A stretch of 64,000 bases of DNA, from the NCBI GenBank assembly GCA_020636355.1, contig JACJYB010000006.1, positions 1 to 64,000 on the forward strand. The letters are read 5' to 3'. This DNA is from Lewinellaceae bacterium (GTDB taxonomy: Bacteria; Bacteroidota; Bacteroidia; Chitinophagales; Saprospiraceae). Each line of letters begins with the position of its first letter. Position 1 is the first letter of the stretch. This document shows positions 25,865-36,113 of this stretch, in pieces. The notes under the pieces were generated by a model, which did not search any database, was not told where the DNA came from, and saw nothing but the letters and a program-made list of their open reading frames with translations. Position numbers and translations under genes: made by a program.

Positions 25865-27481
25865 ATGTACCGGATACATCTTGCACTGCTGATCCTAACC
25901 GCAATCTTAATTTCCGAGTCCTGCCAGTCCCCGGCCAGGACAGAGCAGAAATCCAAACGACCGAATATTTTATTCATTATGTCCGATGACCATGGCTACC
26001 AGGCGATTAGTGCCTATTCCAAACGGCTAATCCAAACACCTAACATCGACCGGATTGCCCAGGGCGGACTGCTATTTACCAATGCCTGTGTCACCAATTC
26101 GTTATGTGCTCCATCACGAGCAGTGATCCTTACCGGAAAACACAGCCACCTGAATGGTAAGATCGATAACAACTTCCCATTTGACACCACCAACATGACC
26201 TTCCCTCAGTTACTGCAGGATGCTGGCTACCAGACGGCCATGTTTGGCAAATTACATTTTGGAAACAGTCCGAAAGGATTCGATCAATTCAAGATATTAC
26301 CCGGACAGGGGCATTATTACAACCCTGATTTTATTACCAAAAGGAAGGCAACATTACTGTTGAAGGGTACACCACCGACATCATCACCGATATGACGCTG
26401 GATTGGCTGGACCAGGAACGGGATACCACCAAACCATTCATGCTGATGTATTTGCATAAAGCACCACACGGGAATGGCTACCGCCGGAAAGACATTATAA
26501 GGAGTTCACCAAACGAACCTTTCCCGAGCCACCAACCCTTTTGACGATTATAGCGGACGTGGCACTGCGGCAAAAGAAGCCGAAATGAATATCCTGGAAA
26601 ACATGAACTGGGCCGGCGACTCCAAGATCTATCCCGAACTCATGGACGAACTCGGCATTCCCCAGACGATGAACTGGGATAAAGCCGCCTTTGAGGGTGA
26701 GGTTGGCCGCCAAAATGCCGAACAGCGCGCTGCCTGGGATGCCGTTTATGGCCCCATCAACGAAGATTTTAAAAAACGCTATCCGACCATGTCCCGGGAA
26801 GACCTGATGCATTGGCGTTATCAGCGCTACATGCAGGACTATCTGGGTAGCATTGCTGCCGTCGATGACGGCGTAGGCCGTGTACTGGATTATCTCGACG
26901 CTCATGGCCTGACCGACAACACGATTGTCATTTACACGTCCGACCAGGGATTCTTCTTAGGGGAGCATGGCTGGTTTGATAAGCGTTTCATCTACAACGA
27001 ATCCTTCAAAACGCCACTCCTGGTCCGCTGGCCCGGGGTGATCAAGCCAGGCTCCGTAGATACCAAAATGGTCCAGAATCTGGACTTCGCCCCTACTTTC
27101 CTCGAGGCGGCTGGTATACCAATACCGACGGATATGCAGGGTGTCAGTCTGTTGCCATTATTCCGGGGAGATACCGCCCATTTCCGTGACGCCGTTTATT
27201 ACCATTATTACGAATATCCGGCCATCCACATGGTGAAGCGGCATTATGGCATCGTTACCGAAGATTACAAACTAATCCATTTTTACTACGACATCGACGA
27301 ATGGGAATTGTATGACCGCAAGAAAGATACCCTGGAATTACATAATGTATTTGCCGATCCGGATTATGCGAATGTTGTCAAAACCATGATGGCCAAACTG
27401 AAAGACATCCGGGAAAAATACCATGACTCCGATTCACTGGACCAGTATTACATTAAAAAATACGATGAGCTGAAAAAATGA
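25865..27481 (+). pseudogene. Sulfatase (S1 family) broken by three single-base losses
   Basis: Residues encoded from the ATG at 25865 begin with a lipoprotein signal (SESC), metal site FIMSDDHGYQ and the formylglycine motif CAPSR. The frame is lost near 26339-26344, again near 26467-26473 and again near 26536-26543. Each break is repaired by adding one base, and the three sum to zero, so the last part (from about 26545, ...YTSDQGFFLGEHGWFDK...) is back in the original frame. The intact protein would have about 540 residues and be an exported aryl- or polysaccharide sulfatase. All three lesions are at or beside homopolymers (AAAA, GGG, TTTT). The remaining coding sequence is well conserved. 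Confidence 0.85.
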
Positions 27482-27586
27482 CCGGCAGATGGTTTCAGTC
27501 GGTCATAGAAGTACTACGAGGCGCGCTAACCGAGAATTTATGGTTAGTGCGGGAGATCGAAAATCGTTCGGATACAAAACCCTGAG

Positions 27587-28573
27587 TTATTGCTTTTTGC
27601 TATACTTCATTTTATAATCAACCGGAGAAAGCCCCGTCACCCGGTGGAAGACTTCTCTGAAGGCTTTTGCATCATTGTATCCAACCTCATACATAATTTC
27701 ACTTACGGACTTACGGGTATTCTCGAATGATTTTTTCGCTACCTCTATCTTGATCCGCTGCAAATAATCCAACGGAGACAATCCGGTCGCCTTTATAAAA
27801 CGCCGATCAAAATTCCTCCTGCCTATACAGAATTTATCTGCTAGTCCCTTAATGGTTATTTTATCCGCATAATTTTCCTCCATATACGTTTGCGCATCCA
27901 ATATTTCTTTGTCATTGTGTTTTTTATGTCCAATAAAAATCGAAAACTCGGATTGCCAGTTGCGATCCAAATCAATTTGAAAATATTTGGCACAATAAAG
28001 CGCTGTTGCCCGGCCATAAAATTTTTCAATCAAATAAATGAGCAAATGCAAAAAAGAGTAGGCACCTCCATTGGTATAGATACCTCCTTCATCGGTAATT
28101 AACTGATCAGCCTGCAATCGTACATCCGGAAATAAGGATCTGAATTCATTAGCCAGTGCCCAGTGGGTAGAACATATCTTGCCGGACAGCAAGCCTGTCG
28201 ATGCGAGCATAAACCCTCCGGCGCACATACTCGCGATTTCAGCTCCCTCTTTATATTGAGTGGCTATCCAATCCATCAGGAGTTTGTTATTCGTTGTTGA
28301 GGTACTATATGCACGAATCCGGGTAGCGGGGATGATCACCAGGTCAGTATGCTTTATTTCATCAATGCTCGCCTGTTGTCTGATCTGCAAAAAATCCTTA
28401 TCGAGAAAATCCGTTTTGGATGCTCCAATCAATTCAATCTTATAAAGCGGCGGAAGATTGCTTTTGATTAAAAAATCATTTGCTGTAGTGAATACCTGAT
28501 AGCTGCCAATGATGCAGGCAATGGTACTCATGCTGACCTGTTCATCAGGCACCACAATGCTTAGATGTTTCAT
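27587..28573 (-). CDS. GlxA-type transcriptional regulator (DJ-1/PfpI domain plus AraC helix-turn-helix)
   Basis: The product has 328 residues from the ATG at 28573 (MKHLSIVVPDEQ); the open frame extends 12 codons upstream. Residues 1-185 are a DJ-1/PfpI class-I glutamine-amidotransferase-like domain with the nucleophile-elbow sequence IASMCAGGFMLA, whose Cys is kept. Residues about 210-325 are an AraC/XylS DNA-binding domain with two helix-turn-helix units (ITIKGLADKFCIGRRNFDRRF; VSEIMYEVGYNDAKAFREVF). It is divergent from two AHSA1-type genes and probably controls them and itself from the 114-bp gap. The ligand is unknown. Confidence 0.9.
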   Translation of the reverse strand: MKHLSIVVPDEQVSMSTIACIIGSYQVFTTANDFLIKSNLPPLYKIELIGASKTDFLDKDFLQIRQQASIDEIKHTDLVIIPATRIRAYSTSTTNNKLLMDWIATQYKEGAEIASMCAGGFMLASTGLLSGKICSTHWALANEFRSLFPDVRLQADQLITDEGGIYTNGGAYSFLHLLIYLIEKFYGRATALYCAKYFQIDLDRNWQSEFSIFIGHKKHNDKEILDAQTYMEENYADKITIKGLADKFCIGRRNFDRRFIKATGLSPLDYLQRIKIEVAKKSFENTRKSVSEIMYEVGYNDAKAFREVFHRVTGLSPVDYKMKYSKKQ

Positions 28574-28687
28574 AGCCTTAAAGATATTGAGATCATCTGT
28601 CCAAATCAACCCGTCATAATGTCTATTTTACACATGACCACAGGAACTATTAGACCATAATTTTACCGGCAACAAAAATCATCACCA

Positions 28688-29128
28688 ATGAAAAGCTACA
28701 CGTATCAGTTCAAAACGAATCAATCACCGACCAAAGTTTTTGAATTGGTTTCAGATATCAGCCAATGGTGGGTTGGTATTTATGAGGAAAAGATCCTGGG
28801 CCACAGTAAAACTCCAGGAGATGCATTTACCTTCTCGGCCGGAGGGGGCAAGCATTTCTCAAAACAAGAATTAATCGAAATTATTCCAAATAAAAAAATA
28901 AGCTGGATTGTACGGGAAAGCAATCTTTCTTTTCTCGAAAACCCAAAAGAATGGGAAAATACATGGATCACTTTTGAGCTTTTCGCAATGGGTCATGACA
29001 CCCAAATAATTTTTACACATATCGGCTTAAGCAAGGACTTAGCATGCTATACGAGCTGTTCCAATGCTTGGTCGCAATACCTCAATAACCTGGAAAATAA
29101 ATTAAACCGCCGTGGGGCACATAATTAG
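28688..29128 (+). CDS. SRPBCC/AHSA1-type protein, copy 1
   Basis: This 146-residue protein has a START-like helix-grip fold typical of AHSA1 proteins: a first strand 'YTYQFKTNQSPTKVFELVSDISQWW', middle strands, and a C-terminal helix 'YTSCSNAWSQYLNNLENKL'. Such proteins bind small hydrophobic ligands or act in stress responses. It is followed 33 bp later by a second member, so the pair forms an operon divergent from the GlxA-type regulator. Confidence 0.85.
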   Translation: MKSYTYQFKTNQSPTKVFELVSDISQWWVGIYEEKILGHSKTPGDAFTFSAGGGKHFSKQELIEIIPNKKISWIVRESNLSFLENPKEWENTWITFELFAMGHDTQIIFTHIGLSKDLACYTSCSNAWSQYLNNLENKLNRRGAHN

Positions 29129-29161
29129 CTGCAAAATTATCATCCAAACAAATTATTGAAA

Positions 29162-29686
29162 ATGAATTCAAAAAATTTCACCACCGTCATTACAGTTGAA
29201 AGAACTGCAGGTGAAGCTTTCGATGCTATAAAAAATTTTAAAGCCTGGTGGTCGGAAGACATAGAAGGCAGCGCTCATGCCATAGGAGATGTTTTCTTTT
29301 ACCATTATAAGGACATCCACTTATGCTCCGTAAAATTAATCACTGAATTACCGCATGAACGATTAGTCTATTGGATCATGGAAAATCAATTCAGCTTCAC
29401 TAAAGACAAAAGCGAGTGGACGAATACCAAATTGATTTTTGATTTACATCAGGATGAAAACAATACCAAAATTGTTTTTACCCATGAAGGATTAACGCCT
29501 GATTATGAATGCTACGACATTTGTGTTGAAGCCTGGACCAATTACATCCAGAACAGCCTGCACAAGCTGCTAACTACCGGTGAAGGCGAGCCCAATCCAA
29601 GGGACAAGGAGGGGTTTAATGCAGCAATCGCTAACAAATGGCGGATCCGTGCTTCGATCTGTCAGGACATGACGTCAGGGCAATAG
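29162..29686 (+). CDS. SRPBCC/AHSA1-type protein, copy 2
   Basis: The product has 174 residues from the ATG at 29162 (a TTG lies two codons upstream). It is related to its upstream neighbour (FDAIKNFKAWW; FVFTHEGLTPDYECYDICVEAWTNYIQ), with a C-terminal extension of about 25 residues (DKEGFNAAIANKWRIR). The shared 'EAW/NAW' C-terminal helix identifies both as AHSA1-like. It is the second gene of a two-gene operon; the pair may form a heterodimer or have diverged in ligand. Confidence 0.83.
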   Translation: MNSKNFTTVITVERTAGEAFDAIKNFKAWWSEDIEGSAHAIGDVFFYHYKDIHLCSVKLITELPHERLVYWIMENQFSFTKDKSEWTNTKLIFDLHQDENNTKIVFTHEGLTPDYECYDICVEAWTNYIQNSLHKLLTTGEGEPNPRDKEGFNAAIANKWRIRASICQDMTSGQ

Positions 29687-29704
29687 GTTAACCAGAGGTC
29701 ATCA

Positions 29705-30418
29705 TCACCACTTTGGCCATAAAAATCCGGCTTGCCTGGTATAAGCCTTCCATCCGGGATAACGGGAGACAGACCGCTCGATCATCAGCATATTGGGTAA
29801 AAAGAAAAGGGCCCACCAGACCACTAATATCACCCAGGAAATCCAATGCCTGGAAATCAGCGCAAAACTGGCGTAGACCAACATTTCCCCCAGGTAATTG
29901 GGATGTCGTATGGAGGAATACATCCCTGTAGTAATCAGACCCGGATGGAATTTCAGGGTAAAGTGTTTTTGACCATCTGCACCTATCATTAGAAACAATC
30001 CCAATACATAAAGCATTATGCCTGAAGCATAAAACCCACTATCTGCTGCTTCTAAAGGCGGATCACTGATGAGGAGCCAGGGTGCCACCCAGTATGAAGC
30101 CAGGAAAAACCAGGTAAAAATGGCGCTGCCCCAGGTGACCTTGCGCTCCCAGCGCTTATCCCGGAAGAACAAGTGCTTCAACACCCAGCATATCCCGTAA
30201 CTTCCATGCAGGGCGAGGTAAATCCAGGCATCCAGAGAAAAATTGTGGTATACATACATAAGAACCAGAACGAATAGCAGCGTCCCTCCTTTATGCAGGT
30301 TGATGATGTTACTGAGCTTAACCGTTTGCTTACCTCCTCCCAACTGATGAATCAAATAATCAGCGAGCTGGTGTAAGGTAACGTACCAGGGCTTGGCAAT
30401 GACTTGTTCGGTATCCAT
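29705..30418 (-). CDS. DUF1295/isoprenylcysteine methyltransferase-like membrane protein
   Basis: The product has 237 residues from the ATG at 30418 (MDTEQVIAKPWYV). The open frame continues upstream to 30670, but that would overlap the divergent sulfatase, so the shorter form is preferred. About five or six membrane helices are predicted. The signature STGMYSSIRHPNYLGEM (residues about 185-200) is the cofactor-binding RHPxYxGE motif of the DUF1295/ICMT/steroid-reductase group. Members are S-adenosylmethionine- or NADPH-dependent enzymes acting on lipids. It lies immediately after the convergent AHSA1 pair. Confidence 0.78.
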   Translation of the reverse strand: MDTEQVIAKPWYVTLHQLADYLIHQLGGGKQTVKLSNIINLHKGGTLLFVLVLMYVYHNFSLDAWIYLALHGSYGICWVLKHLFFRDKRWERKVTWGSAIFTWFFLASYWVAPWLLISDPPLEAADSGFYASGIMLYVLGLFLMIGADGQKHFTLKFHPGLITTGMYSSIRHPNYLGEMLVYASFALISRHWISWVILVVWWALFFLPNMLMIERSVSRYPGWKAYTRQAGFLWPKW

Positions 30419-30651
30419 GGTATAAAATTTAGCCATCCGAAATATGTAGACTGAAGTAAGTATTCCGACGAACTTAGGAAATTCGTTGAGAATTATCGGG
30501 ATGATTGTTGGTCCACTCGTCAAATTAAGTGCTGCGGACGATTCATCACCGGAAAGAAATACAGCCAGGCAAGAAGGATTGACCATGTAATGATTCATGC
30601 CCACCTGAATCGGGTAGGAAGATTTCGTTACCTTGGCTAAACAGCATACGA

Positions 30652-32259
30652 ATGAAACTTTCCTATACAACCGGTAGTTGCTTGGCTCTATACCTGATCA
30701 TCCTGGCCTGGGCTTGCGCCGGTCCAACCATTCCGATTGATCATGCTTCCCGGCCCAATATCCTCTTTGCCATCGCGGATGATGCTTCCTACCCTTTTAT
30801 GGGTGCCTATGGTTGTGCGTGGGTCCATACCCCGGCATTTGACCGCGTAGCCCGTGAAGGACTTCTGTTTGAACATGCCTACACCCCCAATGCCAAGTGC
30901 GCTCCTTCCCGGGCCTGCATATTGACCGGGCGCAACAGCTGGCAGCTGGAAGAAGCCGCTAATCATGTTGCCTACTTCCCGGCAAAATTTAAAACAGCCC
31001 TGGAAGCCCTGCGGGAACATGGCTACCACACCGGATATACCGCCAAAGGATGGGCCCCCGGAGATCCCGGGATGTCAGGCGGAGAAAAACGGGAGCTGAC
31101 CGGCCGCAATTACAGCGAGATCAGGACAACACCGCCGACCTCCGGCATCACATCAATCGACTATGCGGCCAATTTCAGGGCCTTCCTGAAAGACCGGGAA
31201 TCCGGACAACCGTTTTGCTTCTGGTACGGTAGCTATGAACCGCACCGGGGTTACGAGTATGGCTCAGGCAGCCGCTTGGGCACGACCAAACCGGAAGAGA
31301 TCGACCGGGTCTTTGATTTTTGGCCGGACGAGGATACCATCCGGCAAGACCTGCTCGATTATGCCTACGAACTCAATTATTTTGACCGGCACCTGGAGCG
31401 CATGCTGAACCTGCTGGATTCCCTGGGTGAACTGGACAATACCCTGGTGATCGTTACCGCTGACAATGGCATGCCATTTCCGCGGGTCAAGGGACAGGCT
31501 TACGAACCTTCCAATCACCTGCCGCTAGCCATGCGCTGGCCGCAAGGCATCGCCCAACCAGGGCGTAAAGTCGATGATTTTGTCTCCTTCATTGATTTTG
31601 CTCCGACTTTTCTGGAAATCGCAGGCATCGACACCGTTTCCTCCGGCATGGCCAATTTTAGTGGCCGGAGTCTGATCCCTCTGTTCCAGCATACTACATT
31701 GGCTACTCCCTTCCGGGATCACATTCTCATTGGGAAAGAACGACATGACATTGGCCGGCCAGAAGATGCAGGCTATCCTATTCGCGGTATTGTCACCGGG
31801 CATTACCTTTATCTGCACAATTACCATCCGGAGCGGTGGCCGGCCGGTAATCCGGAGACCGGGTACCTCAACTGTGACGGTAGTCCTACCAAATCGCGCA
31901 TCCTGAATTTGCACCGGGAGCATCAACAAACCGTATTCTGGGACATGAGTTTCGGACTACGCCCGGAGCGGGAATTGTACGACCTGCGGAACGACCCGGA
32001 CTGCATGGTTAACCTGGCTCTCGATCCTGCTTCGGCGGAAATCTTACAAGCCCTGGAGGATCGGCTGACCCGGGAATTAAAGGAAGAAGGTGATCCAAGG
32101 ATGGCTGGCAAGGGTGATATTTTTGATGGCTACCCGTATGCCGAAGACCAGCGCCGTCATTTTTACGAGCGGTTTATCCAGGGAGCGCTGACACCCAAAG
32201 ATGCAGGATGGGTGAATCCCTCGGATTTTGAAAAGGTAAAACAGGAGGTTATACACTAA
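30652..32259 (+). CDS. Sulfatase (S1 family, heparan-N-sulfatase-like), intact
   Basis: This 535-residue protein has a lipoprotein-type signal (AWACAG). Metal ligands Asp43-Asp44 ([14 protein letters not shown]) and the formylglycine motif Cys83-Ala-Pro-Ser-Arg are intact, as are the later DNG ([13 protein letters not shown]) and the C-terminal '[10 protein letters not shown]' strand typical of SGSH-like sulfatases. The Cys-type motif implies activation by a formylglycine-generating enzyme encoded elsewhere. It likely removes sulfate from host or algal glycans at the cell surface. It is the only unbroken sulfatase of three in the window and is divergent from the DUF1295 gene. Confidence 0.9.
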   Translation: MKLSYTTGSCLALYLIILAWACAGPTIPIDHASRPNILFAIADDASYPFMGAYGCAWVHTPAFDRVAREGLLFEHAYTPNAKCAPSRACILTGRNSWQLEEAANHVAYFPAKFKTALEALREHGYHTGYTAKGWAPGDPGMSGGEKRELTGRNYSEIRTTPPTSGITSIDYAANFRAFLKDRESGQPFCFWYGSYEPHRGYEYGSGSRLGTTKPEEIDRVFDFWPDEDTIRQDLLDYAYELNYFDRHLERMLNLLDSLGELDNTLVIVTADNGMPFPRVKGQAYEPSNHLPLAMRWPQGIAQPGRKVDDFVSFIDFAPTFLEIAGIDTVSSGMANFSGRSLIPLFQHTTLATPFRDHILIGKERHDIGRPEDAGYPIRGIVTGHYLYLHNYHPERWPAGNPETGYLNCDGSPTKSRILNLHREHQQTVFWDMSFGLRPERELYDLRNDPDCMVNLALDPASAEILQALEDRLTRELKEEGDPRMAGKGDIFDGYPYAEDQRRHFYERFIQGALTPKDAGWVNPSDFEKVKQEVIH

Positions 32260-32375
32260 AAGTTGATTCCACGCTTGAAATTCAATTGCCTATTGAATTG
32301 GCAGAGCGGCGTAAGCTCGATGGTATCGGGTAGCGGTGGATGTTTAAAATCCAGTCTATTTTCCTGCTAAGAACT

Positions 32376-33788
32376 TCACCGGACAATCGTTACATCGCCA
32401 TGATCTATACGATGATCCGGTAAACCATCACGAATGATGTCATATTCCAGCGTCCACACGTATACATCCTGCGGCATGGGATGGCCTTTATAGTTCCCAT
32501 CCCAGCGGGCATGTTCGACCCCTTCACCCTGAAATACCGGACTGCCCCAGCGATCGTAAACGGTAAATTGGCGAACCTGATAATCGTAATCACAGCCCAG
32601 GAATATTTCCAATTGATCATTCACTCCGTCCGCATTAGGGGTGAATACCGAAGGGATATAAATGCGGCAGGAACAATCTTCAACGGCTACCTGTGTGGTA
32701 AAAACAAATTCGCCACAGGTATTTATAACGGTCAATTCATAGATACCCGGCTCATCGACGAGGTAATTATTGCCAGAATGCCCATCGGACCAAACGGTGC
32801 TTCCCGGTAGTGGCGCAAATAAACGGAACGATTCATCCTTACAGATAACCGTATCTGAGGTGAAGTGGTGCACTCTGGTATCCAGCACCAAAACGGTATC
32901 GCGGAGAATGCACGCTCCGATAATAGCCTCCACGCTGTACTGACCCGCCTGGGAAATGGTCAGTAAAGAATCCGTCCCGCCGGTGTTCCACCGGTAAGTC
33001 GCGTCTAAAAACCCTGCATTTAACGTGGCAGGAAGCCCATCACAAAGCAACAACGTATCCGGCAGCGGGTCAAATAACCGGATCTGAACATCCTCGATGT
33101 AAAAGAAGTTGATGAATGGAAAGGTAAATTCTGCAAACTCGACCAACGTTTCATCCGTACTCCGGAAATTCCCTATGGTTGCATATTGTTCACCGCCATT
33201 TGCTGTATAGCATCCGCTGATCCGGGTCCAGCCTATTGTATCTTTAATGAGTTTACCCCGATTTTCGATCGCCGGAATAAGCGGAAGGGCTTGGCGGGCA
33301 GCCACTTGTTGGTAATAAAAAGTATCCGTAAACGCTAATCCGATCGCATCCGTATATCCATAATAAAAGGTTGGATTAAAATCAGGTGAAACATAAAATT
33401 CAATGAAATATGCTTTCCCCGCCTGTAAGGGTTCACGGAGTGGCGTTTCGATGTATTCACTATTGCCGGAATTACCCTGATCGTACTGCGTTTCGTTGTA
33501 GACCGCAAGGTACGCGTATCCGGAACCGCTTCTAGGCGCCTGATAACTATCCTTGGAATGCCCTGCATGCGGGACCTGAAACCAATCCCCGGTCGAGCAT
33601 CCATTAAAAAGATCAGGTGTCCCATTGGTAGCAGAACGCCAATATTGGGCAAAATGGATCTGACTATGTTCATAGGGACAGTCATTCAGATCATCAAATC
33701 CCGGATTGGGAATGAGGTTTTGTCCATTTAATAATTGGCCACCTCCGATCAATACCGTGAAAAGAAAATGCTTCAGGATGTTTGTCAT
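32376..33788 (-). CDS. Secreted protein with gliding-type (CHU_C) T9SS sorting domain
   Basis: This 470-residue protein has a signal peptide (ending GQNLIPNPGF). The first third, 'NLIPNPGFDDLNDCP...', is typical of surface proteins that start with a carbohydrate-binding-like region. The middle has a beta-sandwich (GLPATLNAGFLDATYRWNTGG; ICKDESFRLF), and the last about 90 residues are the CHU_C/type-B sorting domain (IPSVFTPNADGVND...YDRWGSPVF...DVYVWTLEY). It is therefore exported through the outer membrane by the type IX system. The gene is transcribed alone. Confidence 0.85.
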   Translation of the reverse strand: MTNILKHFLFTVLIGGGQLLNGQNLIPNPGFDDLNDCPYEHSQIHFAQYWRSATNGTPDLFNGCSTGDWFQVPHAGHSKDSYQAPRSGSGYAYLAVYNETQYDQGNSGNSEYIETPLREPLQAGKAYFIEFYVSPDFNPTFYYGYTDAIGLAFTDTFYYQQVAARQALPLIPAIENRGKLIKDTIGWTRISGCYTANGGEQYATIGNFRSTDETLVEFAEFTFPFINFFYIEDVQIRLFDPLPDTLLLCDGLPATLNAGFLDATYRWNTGGTDSLLTISQAGQYSVEAIIGACILRDTVLVLDTRVHHFTSDTVICKDESFRLFAPLPGSTVWSDGHSGNNYLVDEPGIYELTVINTCGEFVFTTQVAVEDCSCRIYIPSVFTPNADGVNDQLEIFLGCDYDYQVRQFTVYDRWGSPVFQGEGVEHARWDGNYKGHPMPQDVYVWTLEYDIIRDGLPDHRIDHGDVTIVR

Positions 33789-34141
33789 AGCACAGAATTA
33801 CTGGTAAGCCGCAATCAAAAATGCGATACATTCAAATAGATCAAGACCCATTTCAATGAAATGACCGGTCCTGATTGCCTGGCCACATGTTCATCCGGGA
33901 GCAAGCAGATTTAGCAGTTGCATCTTTGTACTTGTTTTAATAAATGGTCGGACTTCAGAACGCAGAAAAATTGTTAAATGATATGCTGTTCCATGGAAAT
34001 AAAAAGAATTCCAATTGACGGCGAATAGGGTTTTCAAGCCGTAGCAAAAGATCCTCATAGAATGACCTGGCTGCACCTGGTTGGTGTAATTTGTCCGGCA
34101 ACTGAATACGCAATACCCAATACTATCCTTATTTTCACTCC
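33789..34141. other. Intergenic region between divergent genes
   Basis: About 350 bp lies between the T9SS substrate gene and adenosine deaminase. CATCTTTG at 33921-33928 is one mismatch from the -7 consensus and could serve the plus-strand gene, though no -33 box is evident. Nothing else stands out. Confidence 0.4.
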
Positions 34142-35134
34142 ATGGACCTCGCCACCATGCCAAAAGTTGAATTGCACCTCCATCTGGACTGCTCGCTGAG
34201 TTACCGGGTGGTGGAACAATTGCGCCCGGGCATCACCGGGCAGGATTACCGGGATCGATTCATCGCACCTTTCCCCAGCAAAAACCTGAATGAATACATT
34301 GATACTGCCTCCCATGGCATTGAGTTGATGCAAGACCGCACCGGCTTACAGGCAGTAACTTTGGATCTTTTTGATCAATTAGTCCAGGACCAGGTGATTT
34401 ATACGGAGATCCGTTTTGCACCACTGGAACATATCCGGCAAGGCATGTCGCCGGAATCCGTGATTGAAGCCGTGCTGGAGGCGATGGAGACAGCCCAAAC
34501 CCAGTCCGGTATCCAAGCTGGTCTCATCCTGTGCACTTTGCGGCACTATACAGCAAAACAAAGCATGCAAACGGCTCAGCTGGTTATCAAGTACCACGAT
34601 AAAGGGGTTGTTGCCTTTGATATCGCGTCAGATGAAGCCCACTATCCTGTCGATAATCATGTTCAGGCGTTCCAGATCGTGCGGGAAGCAGGCATCCCTT
34701 GCACCGCCCACGCCGGTGAAGCGCGCGGCCCGGAATCGGTGTGGGAAACCCTGCAGGATTTTCAGCCTCAACGTCTGGGTCACGGCGTGCGCAGCATAGA
34801 GGATCCGTCCCTGATGCGCTACCTTAAGGAGCATCGCATATTCCTGGAAGTATGCCCGACGAGCAACATCCAGACCCAGGTATTCCCGTCAATGGCAGAC
34901 CATCCCGTCAATGAGTTATTCCGGTATGGTATTCCACTCTGCATCAATACCGACGGTCGTACCTTATCCGATACCACTCTAACCAGGGAATATCAGCTGA
35001 TTCATGAAACATTTGGCTGGAGTATGGATGATTTTTTTCAATCCAATAAGGATGCAATTGAAGCAGCTTTTTTGCCTGAAACGGCGAAAACAGAACTCCT
35101 GGCCCGGTTTATTTCCCAATCCGGTTCCTTGTGA
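34142..35134 (+). CDS. add: Adenosine deaminase
   Basis: This 330-residue protein is normal length. All catalytic zinc-hydrolase motifs are present: His12-x-His14 (ELHLHLD), His189-Ala-Gly-Glu192 (AHAGEA), LGHG with His213, CPTSN, and Asp270 in NTDGR. The Glu of HAGE is the proton shuttle and the Asp of NTD completes the zinc site. The enzyme converts adenosine or deoxyadenosine to inosine or deoxyinosine in purine salvage. The NTDGR form, in place of NTDDP, is known in bacterial members. It is a single gene that converges on the PorP/SprF gene with a 16-bp gap. Confidence 0.92.
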   Translation: MDLATMPKVELHLHLDCSLSYRVVEQLRPGITGQDYRDRFIAPFPSKNLNEYIDTASHGIELMQDRTGLQAVTLDLFDQLVQDQVIYTEIRFAPLEHIRQGMSPESVIEAVLEAMETAQTQSGIQAGLILCTLRHYTAKQSMQTAQLVIKYHDKGVVAFDIASDEAHYPVDNHVQAFQIVREAGIPCTAHAGEARGPESVWETLQDFQPQRLGHGVRSIEDPSLMRYLKEHRIFLEVCPTSNIQTQVFPSMADHPVNELFRYGIPLCINTDGRTLSDTTLTREYQLIHETFGWSMDDFFQSNKDAIEAAFLPETAKTELLARFISQSGSL

Positions 35135-35150
35135 GTCTAATTCCAAAAAC

Positions 35151-36113
35151 CTAGTTGATGAGGTAAGCTATTCGAAATTGCACATTGGCACTTTCCACAG
35201 TATAAAATCTTCCGGTTCCGAAGCGGTATCCCATACTCAGCCGCCAATAATTTTTATGTGACCGTTGAAGACTGCCATCCCTTATCAGATTGCGAAACCG
35301 AAATCCTGCTTCAGCACTGGCCCGGTTTGCCGCTACTCCCCCACCAACCCAGAAAGCCCTCCGAAAATGAAATCGGATATTAGCAGTCCAGCTTTGCTGC
35401 TGGTGTACCACAAGAACAGGTTCCAGATAAGCATAATCGGATAAAAAATAATTCATACCCACCAGGATCGCCGGGCTTAACACCAAACTGACTTCCTGCT
35501 GTTCCCTCGAAATGATTTGGTCGAACACAAAAATCCCCGGCAAAGAAACCCCAACGAAGAAATCATGCCTATCCTGATACCGATGATCGTAAAAAATACC
35601 CATACCTACCTGAGGGCTGCCGACCGCATACCTGGCATCCTGCAAAGGATCACCGATTTGCACCAATTGCTGACCACCCAGATCAATGCTCATCTGCTGA
35701 TAACCCAATGTAAATGCACCAGCCAAATAATTTCCCTGTCCTGTGATTAACTGTACCCCAGCAGAACCTTGCAGGTACTGGAAAGCCGTTGCGCCAAACT
35801 GGTCCCTGAAAAGGTCAAATTTTGAAAACCACTGAAAAGTTCGAAATCGGATCGACGCCGGATAGAATTGCAGTTGTAAGGCAGCTTGTCTTACCGCTGA
35901 ACCAGACCAGGCAGACAATCCGGAATAAAAAGAACCTTCTACTTTGCGGTGGTAGAACCCATCATAAATAAGATAATCCTGATCGGTAGCTGCTGGGTTG
36001 ATGCTGCTGCGCAATCCGTCAAATTGGCTGCTCACCCCGGTAAACTGGCAAAAGGCTACCGGAATGATCGCTCCACTCAGCAATGCACAAAAAAGGAAAC
36101 GCAATCCGCTCAT
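35151..36113 (-). CDS. PorP/SprF-type outer-membrane protein (last gene of the protease operon)
   Basis: This 320-residue beta-barrel-like protein has a signal peptide (...PVAFCQ). The opening 'GLRSSINPAATDQDYLIYDGFYHRK' and later 'AGAFTLGYQQMSIDLGG', 'GIFYDHRYQDRHDFFVGVSL' and 'FRNLIRDGSL' are typical of the PorP/SprF family. Members partner T9SS substrates that carry the CHU_C sorting domain. The start overlaps the stop of the upstream LRR gene by 4 bp (ATGA), implying translational coupling and a direct partnership with that substrate. Confidence 0.88.
   Translation of the reverse strand: MSGLRFLFCALLSGAIIPVAFCQFTGVSSQFDGLRSSINPAATDQDYLIYDGFYHRKVEGSFYSGLSAWSGSAVRQAALQLQFYPASIRFRTFQWFSKFDLFRDQFGATAFQYLQGSAGVQLITGQGNYLAGAFTLGYQQMSIDLGGQQLVQIGDPLQDARYAVGSPQVGMGIFYDHRYQDRHDFFVGVSLPGIFVFDQIISREQQEVSLVLSPAILVGMNYFLSDYAYLEPVLVVHQQQSWTANIRFHFRRAFWVGGGVAANRASAEAGFRFRNLIRDGSLQRSHKNYWRLSMGYRFGTGRFYTVESANVQFRIAYLIN

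Noticed and set aside
33891..34163. A 90-codon minus-strand open frame upstream of adenosine deaminase
   Set aside because: It overlaps the start of the adenosine deaminase gene, has no export signal or family, and its composition is unlike neighbouring genes.
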